Source of the DNA: Gibbula magus
Lineage: Eukaryota; Mollusca; Gastropoda; Trochida; Trochidae
DNA length: 64,000 nt
Assembly (NCBI GenBank): GCA_936450465.1
Contig: OW388291.1
Location: forward strand, 78,072,436 to 78,136,435
Direction: 5' to 3'
The stretch's first letter is position 1. Every line of letters begins with the position of its first letter. Under the pieces are notes generated by a model. The model did no database searches, was not told the origin of the DNA, and worked only from the letters and a program-made list of their open reading frames with translations. The position numbers were made by a program, and so were the translations under genes. This document shows positions 23,801 through 36,330 of this stretch, in pieces.

Positions 23801-25369
23801 ACATTTGAGTTTTAGATGTTACTGTCGTTTTTCTCAAAGCTCGACTTATATATTTTCCAATTCCTTATTTTCACCGTTCTTTCTATAATGTATATTGATA
23901 TATTTACTATTACTTCCTTCATTCGATCCACGTTCATTCACTTGGGATATTTTTTAGATTAACAACCACATCCCTCTTATATCCAAAATCCTATTTCCAC
24001 GTTTATAGCCCTATTCAATCAAGCGAATTAGAACATCCTATACGTCTTTGATCATCTTAAAGGATAATAGGAGATATGAAAGCTACATTCTGATGTCCTC
24101 CCTTGTGGCTTTATGCGTCCTTTACAAGATGCTGACATTTCCGAGTTTACTGTAACCATTACTGGCAAACTAAACTATTTTTCCATGTTATCAATTTCTG
24201 TCTTCTAAAGTTCTGTCCCTGTTAAATGTTTAACATCTTTATCATAATTCTACATACACCTTGTCCTTTTTTTATTTTACACCACATACCAACTTACAAG
24301 TAAACAAACATTTATTTTATACACCCCGAGAAAGGTTATAGTTTAATTTATCAATGAATTCCGAAACATTTAAATAATATAACTAAAAAGTGTATAATTT
24401 TACTAGCATTGTGGAGAGGGCTAGATATGTGAGATTCACCTGTTTATTAGGTATAATGTTCAGTAACCCATTATATATTCTCATGTGAATGATAATGCCG
24501 ATGTTGGAGAATAACAACGACCAGCAGTGTTTAGAAGCGTTGTACCCTGAACTAAGTACCTCTCCCTTGAGTGCATTGTCAATTTACTTGCTATTGTCAA
24601 CACTTCTAACTACCTGTTCAGACACATTGTTTATCATCAAGAACCAATTTCCCAGCGTCATTATTACCATCCCCAATAATTGAAGCCATGAGCAGAGACC
24701 CTTACAACACGGATGCTTGCACTGCTGTTAATATAATGAGTTCTTCTACCTCATTCCAATCTCGATCTATGTCGAGCTTGTACTGTTTTGCACATCTGCA
24801 ATTTCACCAAACGATACCCAATTTTTCTAACCCCGGATATTAGGTTTAAATCCGCCTTCCTCCTGAATATGTTTGTTTATGAATTACAAAGCCTCCTAAT
24901 TAGATGTATTGCCTAGAACACTTGTTAGTAACGGTGTTTCATGAAATTCCAGAAACGAAAGAAAATTATACTGATGGATTTAAATGGCATATGTATTCAG
25001 CGCCTTAGAGTGATTCATTTCTGTTTCAAATAACGCGCTATATAGATTTTGTATGTTATTATTATTCTTGAAAAGAGTTGATAACTTGGCAATTTGCCTC
25101 GTAGGAATTCACTTGTAAAATAAATGCCCTTTATGAAGTAAAATAAATGATTCTAAGGTATATAAACGAATGTGCATGGAATGTTTTTCATATCCAAGAT
25201 GTTTCATTGCTAACACCAATGAGGATAATCAATAAACTGTGCGTCCCAAATCAAAGACGTTTCCAGATACTACCAAACAGGACATGTAGAGCAAACCATT
25301 CCGCGATCTGTCCATAGACTGCAAACACAGATGCTCCTTGTCAAACACAAAAATCGAACACACACTCAG
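20823..25369. repeat. Segmental duplication, copy A
   Basis: Direct repeat of 26,290-30,811. It starts aggagtaaagatacagctct and ends at ctcagga. The offset is 5,467 bp at the left end and 5,441 bp at the right end. The left 1 kb shows many substitutions and small indels against copy B. From about 23.4 kb to the end, only isolated differences are visible; for example, two single-base changes separate 24,489-24,683 from 29,930-30,124. It includes a diverged member of the left-third modules (IKRKQ segment, 159-bp-unit relative). Confidence 0.95.
21620..21706 (-). pseudogene. Exon-like IKREQ segment, copy 4
   Basis: The minus strand reads GQTNYLDVERNDIKRKQT then NTNNQRQRRR and stops at 21,620-21,622. 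The preceding bases are agatttcag then tcaa, a fair acceptor. The copy-B partner at 27,061-27,147 changes Q to R at the second residue (GGA GAG). Confidence 0.35.
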
Positions 25370-26289
25370 GATGTGGCATCTTAGCACTGTCCAGTTCACA
25401 TTGTGTACTTTCAAATATTGTGTAGTACTATAGTACTGTGTATTATGTATGTATTTTAAAACAATTGAACTAAACGATATAGTGTCGGTTCATAATCAAG
25501 TTATATAAGTTTCCTAGTCAACTGCCTGAACAAATATGAACAGACTATTATCTTCAAAACAATCAAGAATACTAGTCAAATTGGGTTATTGAATCATTTA
25601 AATATGTGTAAACATGCCAAAAGAGATACATGTTGACAGTGGCGGCCATTTTGAATTTGGCCGCCATCTTGGAAGGAACTTTATTGGACTATTATTTGAA
25701 GACCATAAGCTAATAATACCAACCTAAATGAATCGTAATAAGATTAAGGAAAACAATTCAATTCTAGGTTATCGAAGGATGCCCTTCAGTGACAAATTGG
25801 CCGTCATTTTGGATTATGTTTGCTACTGTCAACAATGGGATTACCAATAAATTGTTAGTCATGGAATTTCTAGTCTAAAGAAGTAAGATTGACAATCTAA
25901 TGTGATGATATAAACACGTAGAAACGTACAAAAAGAAACATCACCTTAGATCACAAAATTGGCTGCCATTTTTTTTCCTTCTATTTATCATTTGTACCAT
26001 CGGCAACAATAGATTAATCAATACAGTATCAATCCTTGTATTTCTGGGTTTCTAACCTAGCATTAATAACACTAAAATAGCATGAACGGATCATTTAGAT
26101 ATGCAGAAACATGTAAAAGCAGATACGTTTTAACAGTGGTGGCCATTTTGGATTTGGCGGCCATCTTGGATCGAAATTGACTTGGCCCTCAGACCAAATT
26201 TAATCACAATACCACAAGCTCTTTGTGCCAAGTTTGGTACTTTTCACCCAAAGTGCACAATCATTTCACCATTCTGCCTGACTATGTGG
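25370..26289. repeat. Spacer between duplicates, with a degenerate GGCCGCCATCTTGG array
   Basis: The spacer is absent after copy B. At least four degenerate blocks with a spacing of about 160-175 bp centre on 25,640, 25,800, 25,965 and 26,140. The best ones read ggcggccattttg..tttggccgccatcttgg. Associated text such as 'aacatg.aaaag.gatac' recurs before the blocks. The core gccgccatcttgg matches the well-known YY1 binding consensus, but the same string is frequent in invertebrate repeats. Confidence 0.6.
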
Positions 26290-29200
26290 AGGAGTAAAGA
26301 TACAGCTCTGTTTATTTCCTCCACAACTCGACCAATGTCCCTTTCCTTTAATTAACTTGAACCATGTAATTTTTTCTTAGTTAATATTTAATCACCTTAA
26401 AGGTGATTCATTTCTGGTTGAATAAATGATGTTACAATTATGGTTTCATACTTGGGAGATATTTCGATCACATCAACATTTACATTGGAAATCAACGAAC
26501 ATACGTTTTAAATGCTGATGCTTTTCTCCTAAATAACTACTTATTCTCAAATGTTCAAACCACTTTTCAATCAAGCACATTAGTTCATGCTATTGATCTA
26601 CGACCATTCCACAGGATAACGTTATGTATAGAAATAGGCAAAGGAGTCCCTGCATTCTAATTTACAAATTTGGACTATTACACTAGCTGGAGATATATCA
26701 AATTTAACTGATACGATTACAGGAAACTAATCTGGTTTTAGAAAATAAATTCACTGTTCTTCAAACAAATATGGAAAATTATTTTATTTATTGATTTTTG
26801 TCAGCTCAATATTGCATCTGAAAATGATCAGAGAAGTTCAAATTCCATATTTCTGTCAGATGCATGCTTCACACGACCTTTAGGTGTTTGTCTAATGTCA
26901 TTAAGCTTCTAGCATATATTCATTTTCTTTAAGAGCTAAAATTTGGCATAAAATCCATTCCATATGTTATGTGAGTTGGTATTGAATATCTCACCAAAGC
27001 TGATATATAGCAGATGTAACATAATAAAATAAAGTAAATTCTATGTTTCCACTTATCTTATTAACGTCTTCTTTGACGTGGGTTGTTCGTATTCGTCTGT
27101 TTTCGTTTGATGTCATTTCGCTCCACATCTAGATAATTCGTCTCTCCTTGACTGAAATCTCTAGAACTAGCCTTTCGTGTATTGCAAATAGACGTAGCTA
27201 AATCATGGTGGAAGTACTTATTCGTCGATTACAGAAAACAATTTCCTATTGAACCTTTAACAACTTTTCATAATTAATACACTGGTCTAGTATTTGACAA
27301 CATTTCAGCAAAGAAATCGTCATCAAGTAATTAAAGATATGATAAAACAATCAATCAGTTTAAAAGTAAGTCACAACATGATACAACTATATCGTACGTA
27401 TTTGATAAAATTTAACCGCAAATAGAAGCATTATCTTACTGTATTTATGTATGTTAATACCGTACAACCGACTTCTTTTATGAAGCATGTAAGTGTATGA
27501 TGAAGGTGTTGATTGGATACTTCTTTCACATATATGTTCTCTGGTTTTTCATTTTCATCCAATCTGAATCCTTCTGATCACTGACTGTGAAGCATGTAAG
27601 TGTGCAGGATGAAGTCATTGATCAAATGCTTATCTCATTGACGGACTCAAAATGTACATTGGGTGCAGACAAGGATGTACAGGATGTAAAAGAGAATGTC
27701 CTTGGATGTACTCTGGTCTTACATTCTATGGTTCATGAACATTTCTTATTAGTTTCTTCCTGACCAGGTAGTTGAGTTTAGTTATTTGCTTTCTTACGGT
27801 ATTGACCACGTAAAGTGTACTTTATGTAAAGGTTAATGTCATAGTAACTCCCCATTCCGAGGCCCATTATTTTTACGTAATGGAGAGTTACGAGGTCACC
27901 TACTTAAATTACACTCAAAGGAATGCTCTTTTATTAAAAAAATACTTTAAATAATTAAAGAAATTAAATTTCTCCTAAAAATATGATGTTATGTGTAACT
28001 AACTGTCCATTACTGAAAAATAATGGAGTGGAAGAACAATAGGATGACGTCACAATTGTACTTTCATAATAGGTATAGTCAGTTAGGTGGTCACAATGTT
28101 AACATAGATCACAAAGTGTGAGTTAATGACCACCACCGAATGTGTAATCTGCAGAGATAATCCAACTGCGATTTACCTTTATTGACCATCATTCATTAAT
28201 ATATCATAAAAACGTACCATTGTACCACCCATAATGTAATTTACATCTGAAACCAATTCAATAACCCGAAAATTTGGATAAATTTTCTCTTGTAATGTAC
28301 ATTGTAATTCCGATAATTCTTCCAATTTAAACCAAATCACCAAATTGATAAATAAGTTAACTATGATTATAACAACTTTTAATAAGATTTATTTGTTACA
28401 ATATATCATGTAAAAAAATATTAATGATTAGAATGATTGGAAACAAAAACACTAAATGATAACCTTCAAGTAACCAATACATATTTAGTCTATTGACAGT
28501 CCTAATGCGGATACGTGGTTGTTTTCCTTTGAATACATTGTGTTTCAGTGATGCTAACTATTGTATGAAGACAGTATAAAGTTCATGGAGATGTCAACCA
28601 GTTAATGAGTTAGCTCAAGCACCTTGTTTATCACTAGGGACCACCTTCCATATCTCATTATCATGATATCCAATTATTGGAGTCAATGGCGAATATGCTT
28701 TACAACGAGCTTTATAAACAAGCCGTTCTTTGATTAATCACATTGGTATCCTTAAGTATTTTGAAGCTATGGAATATAGTCTATGAACAAAACTGCCCAT
28801 ATTATAGGTTAAATAATATATTAACAATTATAGAGTAACAATTCATCTGCCTAAAAGGATGTTTTTCAGTTTGTAAGTGTTTATTTCCTTTGGAGTGCTG
28901 GGGTTGTACTGTGGGTTGTTTTTAATATATATAAACCCAGATTTTTCGTATTATCATATCTTGTACGGGTTCCGTTTAATAGTAGTGAAGACATTTAGAT
29001 TCCTTTCAAAATCATTCAGAGAATACGTGGACCTGTAAACTCCAGAAAATTAAATGTTAAGGGGACGGCCATTTTCTGTTGAGTGAACGAAATTGACAGA
29101 CTGTCAGTTTTATTTTATTACTTCAAAGATATTTCGGTCAACATCATACAAGCATAGTTTTACAGGGTCTGTGAATAAAGAAACGATAACTAGGTCAAAT

Positions 29201-30811
29201 TGTGTAAATTCATAGATCCAGTTTTGCATTTATATAATTTTACATTTGAGTTTTAGATGTTACTGTCGTTTTTCTCAAAGCTCGACTTATATATTTTCCA
29301 ATTCCTTATTTTCACCGTTCTTTCTATAATGTATATTGATATATTTACTATTACTTCCTTCATTCGATCCACGTTCATTCACTTGGGATATTTTTTAGAT
29401 TAACAACCACATCCCTCTTATATCCAAAATCCTATTTCCACGTTTATAGCCCTATTCAATCAAGCGAATTAGAACATCCTATACGTCTTTGATCATCTTA
29501 AAGGATAATAGGAGATATGAAAGCTACATTCTGATGTCCTCCCTTGTGGCTTTATGCGTCCTTTACAAGATGCTGACATTTCCGAGTTTACTGTAACCAT
29601 TACTGGCAAACTAAACTATTTTTCCATGTTATCAATTTCTGTCTTCTAAAGTTCTGTCCCTGTTAAATGTTTAACATCTTTATCATAATTCTACATACAC
29701 CTTGTCCTTTTTTTATTTTACACCACATACCAACTTACAAGTAAACAAACATTTATTTTATACACCCCGAGAAAGGTTATAGTTTAATTTATCAATGAAT
29801 TCCGAAACATTTAAATAATATAACTAAAAAGTGTATAATTTTACTAGCATTGTGGAGAGGGCTAGATATGTGAGATTCACCTGTTTATTAGGTATAATGT
29901 TCAGTAACCCATTATATATTCTCATGTGAATGATAATGCCGATGTTGGAGAATAACAACGACCAGCAGTGTTTAGAAGCGTTGTACCCTGAACTAAGTAC
30001 CTCTCCCTTGAGTGCATTGTCAATTTACTTGCTATTGTCAACACTTCTAACTACCTGTTCAAACACATTGTTTATCATCAAGAACCAATTTCCCAGCGTC
30101 ATTATCACCATCCCCAATAATTGAAGCCATGAGCAGAGACCCTTACAACACGGATGCTTGCACTGCTGTTAATATAATGAGTTCTTCTACCTCATTCCAA
30201 TCTCGATCTATGTCGAGCTTGTACTGTTTTGCACATCTGCAATTTCACCAAACGATACCCAATTTTTCTAACCCCGGATATTAGGTTTAAATCCGCCTTC
30301 CTCCTGAATATGTTTGTTTATGAATTACAAAGCCTCCTAATTAGATGTATTGCCTAGAACACTTGTTAGTAACGGTGTTTCATGAAATTCCAGAAACGAA
30401 AGAAAATTATACTGATGGATTTAAATGGCATATGTATTCAGCGCCTTAGAGTGATTCATTTCTGTTTCAAATAACGCGCTATATAGATTTTGTATGTTAT
30501 TATTATTCTTGAAAAGAGTTGATAACTTGGCAATTTGCCTCGTAGGAATTCACTTGTAAAATAAATGCCCTTTATGAAGTAAAATAAATGATTCTAAGGT
30601 ATATAAACGAATGTGCATGGAATGTTTTTCATATCCAAGATGTTTCATTGCTAACACCAATGAGGATAATCAATAAACTGTGCGTCCCAAATCAAAGACG
30701 TTTCCAGATACTACCAAACAGGACATGTAGAGCAAACCATTCCGCGATCTGTCCATAGACTGCAAACACAGATGCTCCTTGTCAAACACAAAAATCGAAC
30801 ACACACTCAGG
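26290..30811. repeat. Segmental duplication, copy B
   Basis: Partner of 20,823-25,369. After ctcagga, the sequence continues into acagttgcttgtt, whereas copy A continues into tgtggcatctt. That change marks the right breakpoint. Confidence 0.95.
27061..27147 (-). pseudogene. Exon-like IKREQ segment, copy 5
   Basis: Copy-B partner of 21,620-21,706, almost identical, with the second codon changed to GAG. The duplication is recent, so this copy adds little independent evidence for coding. Confidence 0.3.
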
Positions 30812-30813
30812 AC

Positions 30814-30905
30814 AGTTGCTTGTTCCTGGTCTGTGTCAATGTCCGTGTCCACAAAAAGACGAGGATATCTCTTTCTTTGCAAAGGCACTTCTTTGATCTT
30901 AGTGG
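30814..30905 (-). CDS. Candidate exon at the right edge of copy B
   Basis: The minus strand is open as KIKEVPLQRKRYPRLFVDTD then IDTDQEQATVL, upstream of the copy-B breakpoint. The frame continues through the duplicated part as SVCSIFVFDKEH. The mix of a basic stretch and an acidic DTDIDTD stretch looks more like protein than random AT-rich DNA. A possible acceptor is tcaaccactaag. In copy A the same position is replaced by other sequence, so only copy B could carry this exon. I cannot assign a function, and the splice limits are guesses. Confidence 0.25.
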
Positions 30906-31127
30906 TTGACAGAAGATGTAGTTAGCCTCATTACTCAGTTGTAAGGGATATGGTCACTTCTCAGCGTGTCATGTTCAATAACAGGCGTTCATGTCACAAA
31001 CCCTGAGTTAGCTACTGGATTGATTTGAAACTTTTTGATTGAAAAGCATGTTACATGATGTGATGCAATATGTCTTGTTGGAAATGGGTTGATTTGGGAA
31101 CTAACGTAGTTCTGTGAATTTAGTTAA

Positions 31128-31500
31128 AGATACATCCAGTGTGTCATTAAGGTCACATACGCCAAACGTTATAAAAGGTGTTATTGTATCGAGAAGTACA
31201 CTGACAGCTGTCGAAAATTATGATATTCGATCAGTACAGTGACGATGTAAAGGTGAAAGTAAACTAAGCAAAAATGATCGAAACCCGGACAATGCGGCGC
31301 GAGTCAAATAATTCAAACGAAATTTTTACAGATGTAAAAATTTGGGTCGATAATGTTTAATAGCTCACATAACTACTGTGTATGTAAATGGGACGTACGT
31401 GTAATTTCAGCTTTTGCACTTGTATAATGATCTTGCTTAATTTTTATTGGAAACACTGAGTTGACATACGCTTTTAAGTAAATGTTGATAAACGGTTGCA
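31128..31500 (-). mobile_element. Diverged TTAA-type MITE, family A, reverse orientation
   Basis: After TTAA (31,124-31,127) the sequence agatacatcca.tgtgt.at and 'ccaaacgtta.aaa' match the right end of the 47.9-kb element reversed. Later landmarks 'gcggcgcgagtcaaa', 'aataatttaat'-like spacing and 'tataatgatcttgctt' follow in the reversed order. The far end is too eroded to place exactly. Confidence 0.55.
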
Positions 31501-32138
31501 AAAACATAATTAATGATCGTTTATTAAAATGAAACCTTGATTCATACATTCAAGTTATATTGAATGTATTTGGTACCAATTTGAATGTAAAACGGAAACA
31601 TTACTAAAATAAGTCGCGGTTTCAAAACTGTTCCCTGTCAGAAATGCAATTGTTATTCAAGAACCCTGACCAAACCGACGTGTTGATGCCTCCCTTGGAT
31701 CTGTTATTCCCCCGTGAACCCCTCTGTGCTTAAGACGTACGTGCAGTGTTTTTAAAAGCGTGTTAAGATAAATCATTAAAAGCGAGGAAGCCTTCGCATC
31801 ACATGCCCAAGTCCCTGCTCAAAGTGATATTGATCGGAATGGTCAATAACTCGCCTGACTTCATAACCATTATAAGCACTAATGCTACTGACCAGCATAT
31901 TGTCACTCGAGTTACCATATGGCCAGTACGCAGGATGTCAAACAAGCCAAGAGTTCTCAAGAGTCTGGATCAATGACAGCACTACTAACTTGAATCCGAT
32001 TGGTTTACACGACATGTCCTCGCAGACAATGACACTGGTAGCGAGAGCATGTGCGTGTTGGAATTAGACCTGGATTAACTTTATATCTCCTGGGTGCAAC
32101 ATCTGTGTTGGACTGTAGCAGAGGTGGATTCAACTTAC

Positions 32139-32265
32139 CTGGTTCCACGTCAAAACATGAGGACCACGTGAGTACATCTTGATACACTCGTACAGGATTA
32201 TTAACTTTTTGGTTACCACATAACCGAGACAAACTGATAGGCTTATCAACTTCTTTGATTACCAT
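32139..32265 (-). CDS. Candidate exon with consensus donor CAG|GTAAGT
   Basis: The minus-strand frame is open for 86 codons (32,005-32,265). It includes VDKPISLSRLCGNQKVNNPV then RVYQDVLTWSSCFDVEP, and reaches gaaccag followed by GTAAGT (32,133-32,138), a full-consensus 5' splice site. A possible acceptor is aatcaaag near 32,257. If spliced there, the exon has about 40 codons with one WSSC motif. No named domain is recognised, and no paralogue exists in the window to test the frame. Confidence 0.3.
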
Positions 32266-33609
32266 TTAACAAAGACAACAATGGTAGATTGGTTTACTTC
32301 TTCGCTTTCCATTAAAGCGACAGAAAAATACCCAGTTGATTTGATTAAAATGTTTCACGTTTCATTAGTGACTTTAACAGTTTGTTTGAATCACTAAGTG
32401 CCTCACAATGAGTTGTCAATATATCGTATACATTACTGACAATGATTCTTTATTTTGATTCAATGATTCACTTTTTCTTGTAAATATCTAACTCATCTGC
32501 CTACACGGTTCTGGTGTGACAAGCTGCAAAACCGACCATTAGCATCGATTTCATTCTGCATAAAGTGCATATAAATAACTTTCTCTTCCACCCCTCCGAT
32601 TTAAATTGGTCTGTACATGTATATGTAAATATGTCTAAAGCATATAGAGTTCTATTGGGAGCAGCTATGCAATTACGTTCTTCAGGCTGAAATAAAAATC
32701 AATTCATGAACCCAGAGAAGCAGGTGAAAACCTTTCTCTAATTTTGAATTTACATTAAAGTACATCTGTGCGTGATATACAGCCTTGATTGTGGTCCGTC
32801 AACTTTTGAGACTACCTTCTTTCTCAAATATCAATGTATGTTTAATTATCTTCATGTGGATATTGATTACTTCATTCATCATAATGTTAACCTACTATCC
32901 ATAGCTTAAAAATAAGTTATCTTTACCAATTACCTGTGTATTCAGATAGCTAGAGTTTTATTTTTAAGAAGGAAAAATATATGCCGTATATTAGCTTCAT
33001 AAATAATACATAAATTCAATTCCAAATTCCCACAAATACTCAGAGCTTAAAATTCTAATCAGTGCGGTAGAAACCTACAAACCAATTAAGAATAGGAATC
33101 ACGAGGCAATGTAAGAGAGCCGGCAATTAAGCTGGTATTCTTGTAACTCGACAACGATCAATCAAGGAATAACGTGTTCTGTCAAACTCAACTCAATTTA
33201 CGTCCAATTGAAGTTTCACTGTATATGGATTTTCTTGCTCAGCTATTCATTTACGTGAAACGGAATTGCTGTACTAGCTTGTCATACACATCCAATTCTA
33301 TACATCATACTAGTCACTGAAAACATATTATGTGTATCTAGTTACCCCCAAAACTACATTACAAGTTTATGGATATGTATTCACATTTGGAAATTGTCAT
33401 TTATATACAAATGATCGTTCCTGAAAGAATATATCATTCTTGATTAATTTGTCTAGAAATACATTATGCGTATTGAATATTCTACAGTGTGTAATGTAAG
33501 ACCATGTTTTAACTTGTAAATGTAGCCATTCGATTAGTATAATATAGGAAATGGTTTTGTTTGTTGGTTGCTAACAAGAGTTCATCGAGAGAAACTTGAA
33601 ACATTATGT
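32266..33609. other. No supported feature
   Basis: Single-copy AT-rich sequence. I see no repeat, foldback or conserved frame. Confidence 0.4.
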
Positions 33610-33733
33610 CCAGGGCCTCCTTTCACAAAGCACTAAGGTGATCGTAAGTCACTAAGGTAACCTTAGTGCCATGTTAAAGAATGGGAGTTAAGGTTAACCT
33701 TAGTAAAGGTTTCTTTGTGAAAGGGACCCCAGG
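33610..33733. mobile_element. Small foldback element (TTTCACAAAG type)
   Basis: The ends ccagggcctcctttcacaaag and ctttgtgaaagggaccccagg are inverted repeats with two or three mismatches. The interior contains several ctaaggt/accttag complementary motifs. A fragment with related text (ttccctttcacaaaac.. and ccttagtgc) occurs at about 52,668-52,722. The plus-strand ORF at 33,681-33,920 starts inside this element and is therefore doubtful. Confidence 0.65.
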
Positions 33734-34324
33734 TCATGCGACACTCACATATTCTATCTTTGACAAGAGTACTTTGTTAAAGCTTAAGAATCTTAGAGAT
33801 TTCATTGAAGCATTGTCTCACCACATGGAAATTAAAAAAATGACGAAAGTAAATTCATCATCCTTGTTAGATTTAAGGAAATACATTTTCTCCGAAATGA
33901 GAAATAATAAAAACTTATAAAAATTTAAGAAAATTAATTCGATAGAATAGATAAAATAGAAAGCTTTTAAATTTTGCACCACAGTAACGTAGTTATAAAG
34001 ACCAACATTACAATATTTCACCATGTGCCAGATGCAATCTATATCTTAAAATCTCTATTCTAACATTGGTTTAGTGTTTCAAGCAGAAGAAAGGAAATCG
34101 AAAACCTGAGTAAATACGTTAGTTTCAGCAACAAAACTGACCCCATTCCCCAGGTCCTCCCTATGTAAAGAGTATCATCTCTTGTAGTCCGGAATCGATT
34201 CTACAAAGACAACGAAGATGATAGAGATTATGAAAGAGAAAGAAATGTCCACACGATAGGACGACTGTGATCTGATTGCGTGTAAGTCTGCACTTTTGTT
34301 GACCTGACCGAACTGTAATCCATT

Positions 34325-34545
34325 TCCTGGGAGTTGATTGATTGAGAGAAACCAAAGAGACCTTCTGCCAACATGTTTGCGTTTTGATGTTCTGGAGGGG
34401 CACTTGTTCCATGGTGTGGCACGCCTCGAGATAACAGGGCTTTTATCAGGCAGGCAGTAAACCAATAGTCTTATCGACTGTGTGGAAGATGCCCAGATAG
34501 GAAAGGGCGAACCCATGATAATGGAAACGTGTTACAAAGAAGAGA
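34325..34545 (-). CDS. Conserved core segment, copy 1 (possible exon)
   Basis: This stretch of about 215 bp is almost identical in three places (here, 42,400-42,625, 55,740-55,965) while its flanks are clearly more diverged. On the minus strand all three frames are open. One reads MEQVPLQNIKTQTCWQKVSL; the three substitutions between this copy and the other two in that part (34,395, 34,354 and 34,330 regions) are all third-position silent in it. A second frame reads NANMLAEGLFGF then EMDYSSVRSTKVQ, with a tyrosine motif. The third is the longest (113 codons, starting MGSPFPIW). A pyrimidine-rich run ends in cttccacacag, a good acceptor, at about 34,478-34,490. The product is unknown. Confidence 0.35.
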
Positions 34546-34559
34546 AGCTTGTGTGCATT

Positions 34560-36330
34560 TGGACAAGTCAATAGACGTTTATTTATTGATGTTAGATTCC
34601 TTGTCAGCAAACGTAGTATGTTTTTCTGTACTATTTCAATCAAAACGTCAACACAGTTTCTTTGACTTGCAAGTTTGACAAGTCAATATACGTTATGTAA
34701 TATATTTTGACAGCAAATAATCAAATTATGTATAGATCCCTGGCCTGTGTGCATTTGAGCTGCACATGGATTGACGTGCAGTTTTAAGAGACAATAAGCA
34801 TTATGCATCAGCGGTTTTCAGCAAACGTGGTTCGTTTTCATACAAAAACACAATTCAATGATTCAAACCTCAAATGCTATATATTTTGCTTGCTTTTGTA
34901 GCTGTCATGTACTTGAAGAAACAGAGAATCGTTAATGAGCATACATTGTTTTCTCTTGGACTGGTTTATATATAGATCCCGGTTTCCTTACTCCGTAGCT
35001 GAGCTGCAACAGAAACGATTAAACAATTTAAATAGCTAAATGTTGAATCTCCCTATCAACAAACTCGAATTGATACTCGGAAATGATTTATATATCTGTG
35101 ATCTCCTTACTCTTTTTAGTTTAAATTTCTTTTTTTGCAAGGTAAAATGTTTATTTTAACAGAATGTATCATGTCCATGTTAATCAGCTGAAATTGATGT
35201 GATTGAGATATCAACCATAAAGTCAACGAGAGTATTCTAGATTCCAAATTTTCTGTTTTTAACATTGATAAATCTCAATGCTACAAATGAATTTATTGAA
35301 AGGTGTTTGCCATGCTGACAGTAAATCAATTGAACTTTGGGCCACACATGATCTGATGTATTAGGAAAGTGCATTCTTATTGAATTGAAATATATCACAT
35401 GCCAGAAATATGAAAGCAATAATATTCACTGACAGCAGCAAACAGTCATTAAATTTCAATAATCGAACTACTCAAATACATATATCATTTTGGTTCTTAC
35501 CAAGCTATTTACGATAATTCAATTTTCTCAATTTTTCAAACTAATTTCTATAAAATCGAAGGAAAAACATTACTCCCTTTATTAAGGTACGTATTTTTCA
35601 CAAATCAATGGGAACATTTTCGTTTTTTGAGTAGCAACAATTTAAGTTGCGACCGATGATTTCCTCAGTGTTTGTTTGCTTTGTTTATTATTTACGAATT
35701 TTCCCAATTTATATGGATTTGTTAGACATTGGAAATATGAAATATGCAATGATATTTATCTGTTTTAATAAAGAAAAAAATATTGATAGAGTTTATTCCC
35801 TTATCTAAGTTTCAGTATTCATCTTTGGTTACAACTGGCAGGTAGGCACGTGTTGCAAGAGATAACAGGGTATGGCATGTGTTTAGTATGAATGTTGTTG
35901 AGGATCAGTTACATTTCCTTTACACTTGTTGTATCTATACAAGTATACATACTGTGATAATTAGCCAAATGTTATAGAACTACATACAGCAAACATCCAT
36001 TAATACAGAATCTTGAAAAGTAGTATGGTTATGCAATGAAATTTATAAAGAATAATTTATCAGAACATAATATGTAATGTGTTTTGTATTGAAATGTGTT
36101 GTAGGCCTGAATACAAATTATTTGATTACTTAAAGAAAACTGTTTTGCCAATTTAGTTTCATTATTTGAAGTACTGGGCTCAATATTAGTAAATTAATAT
36201 AATTTAATATTACACAATGATGTAAATAATAATTGTTTAAAGAGCGCTAAAAAGGTTTGATTAAATTAATAATCTTCACAAACAATTGTTAAATAATATA
36301 AACATAAACACATGTATATCAATACAAATT
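34560..36330. other. U1-specific AT-rich stretch, no gene seen
   Basis: It aligns poorly with U2. Small ORFs are present but nothing supports them. Confidence 0.4.

Noticed and set aside
33681..33920. 79-codon plus ORF
   Set aside because: Its first third lies in a foldback element and the remainder is lysine-rich AT sequence.
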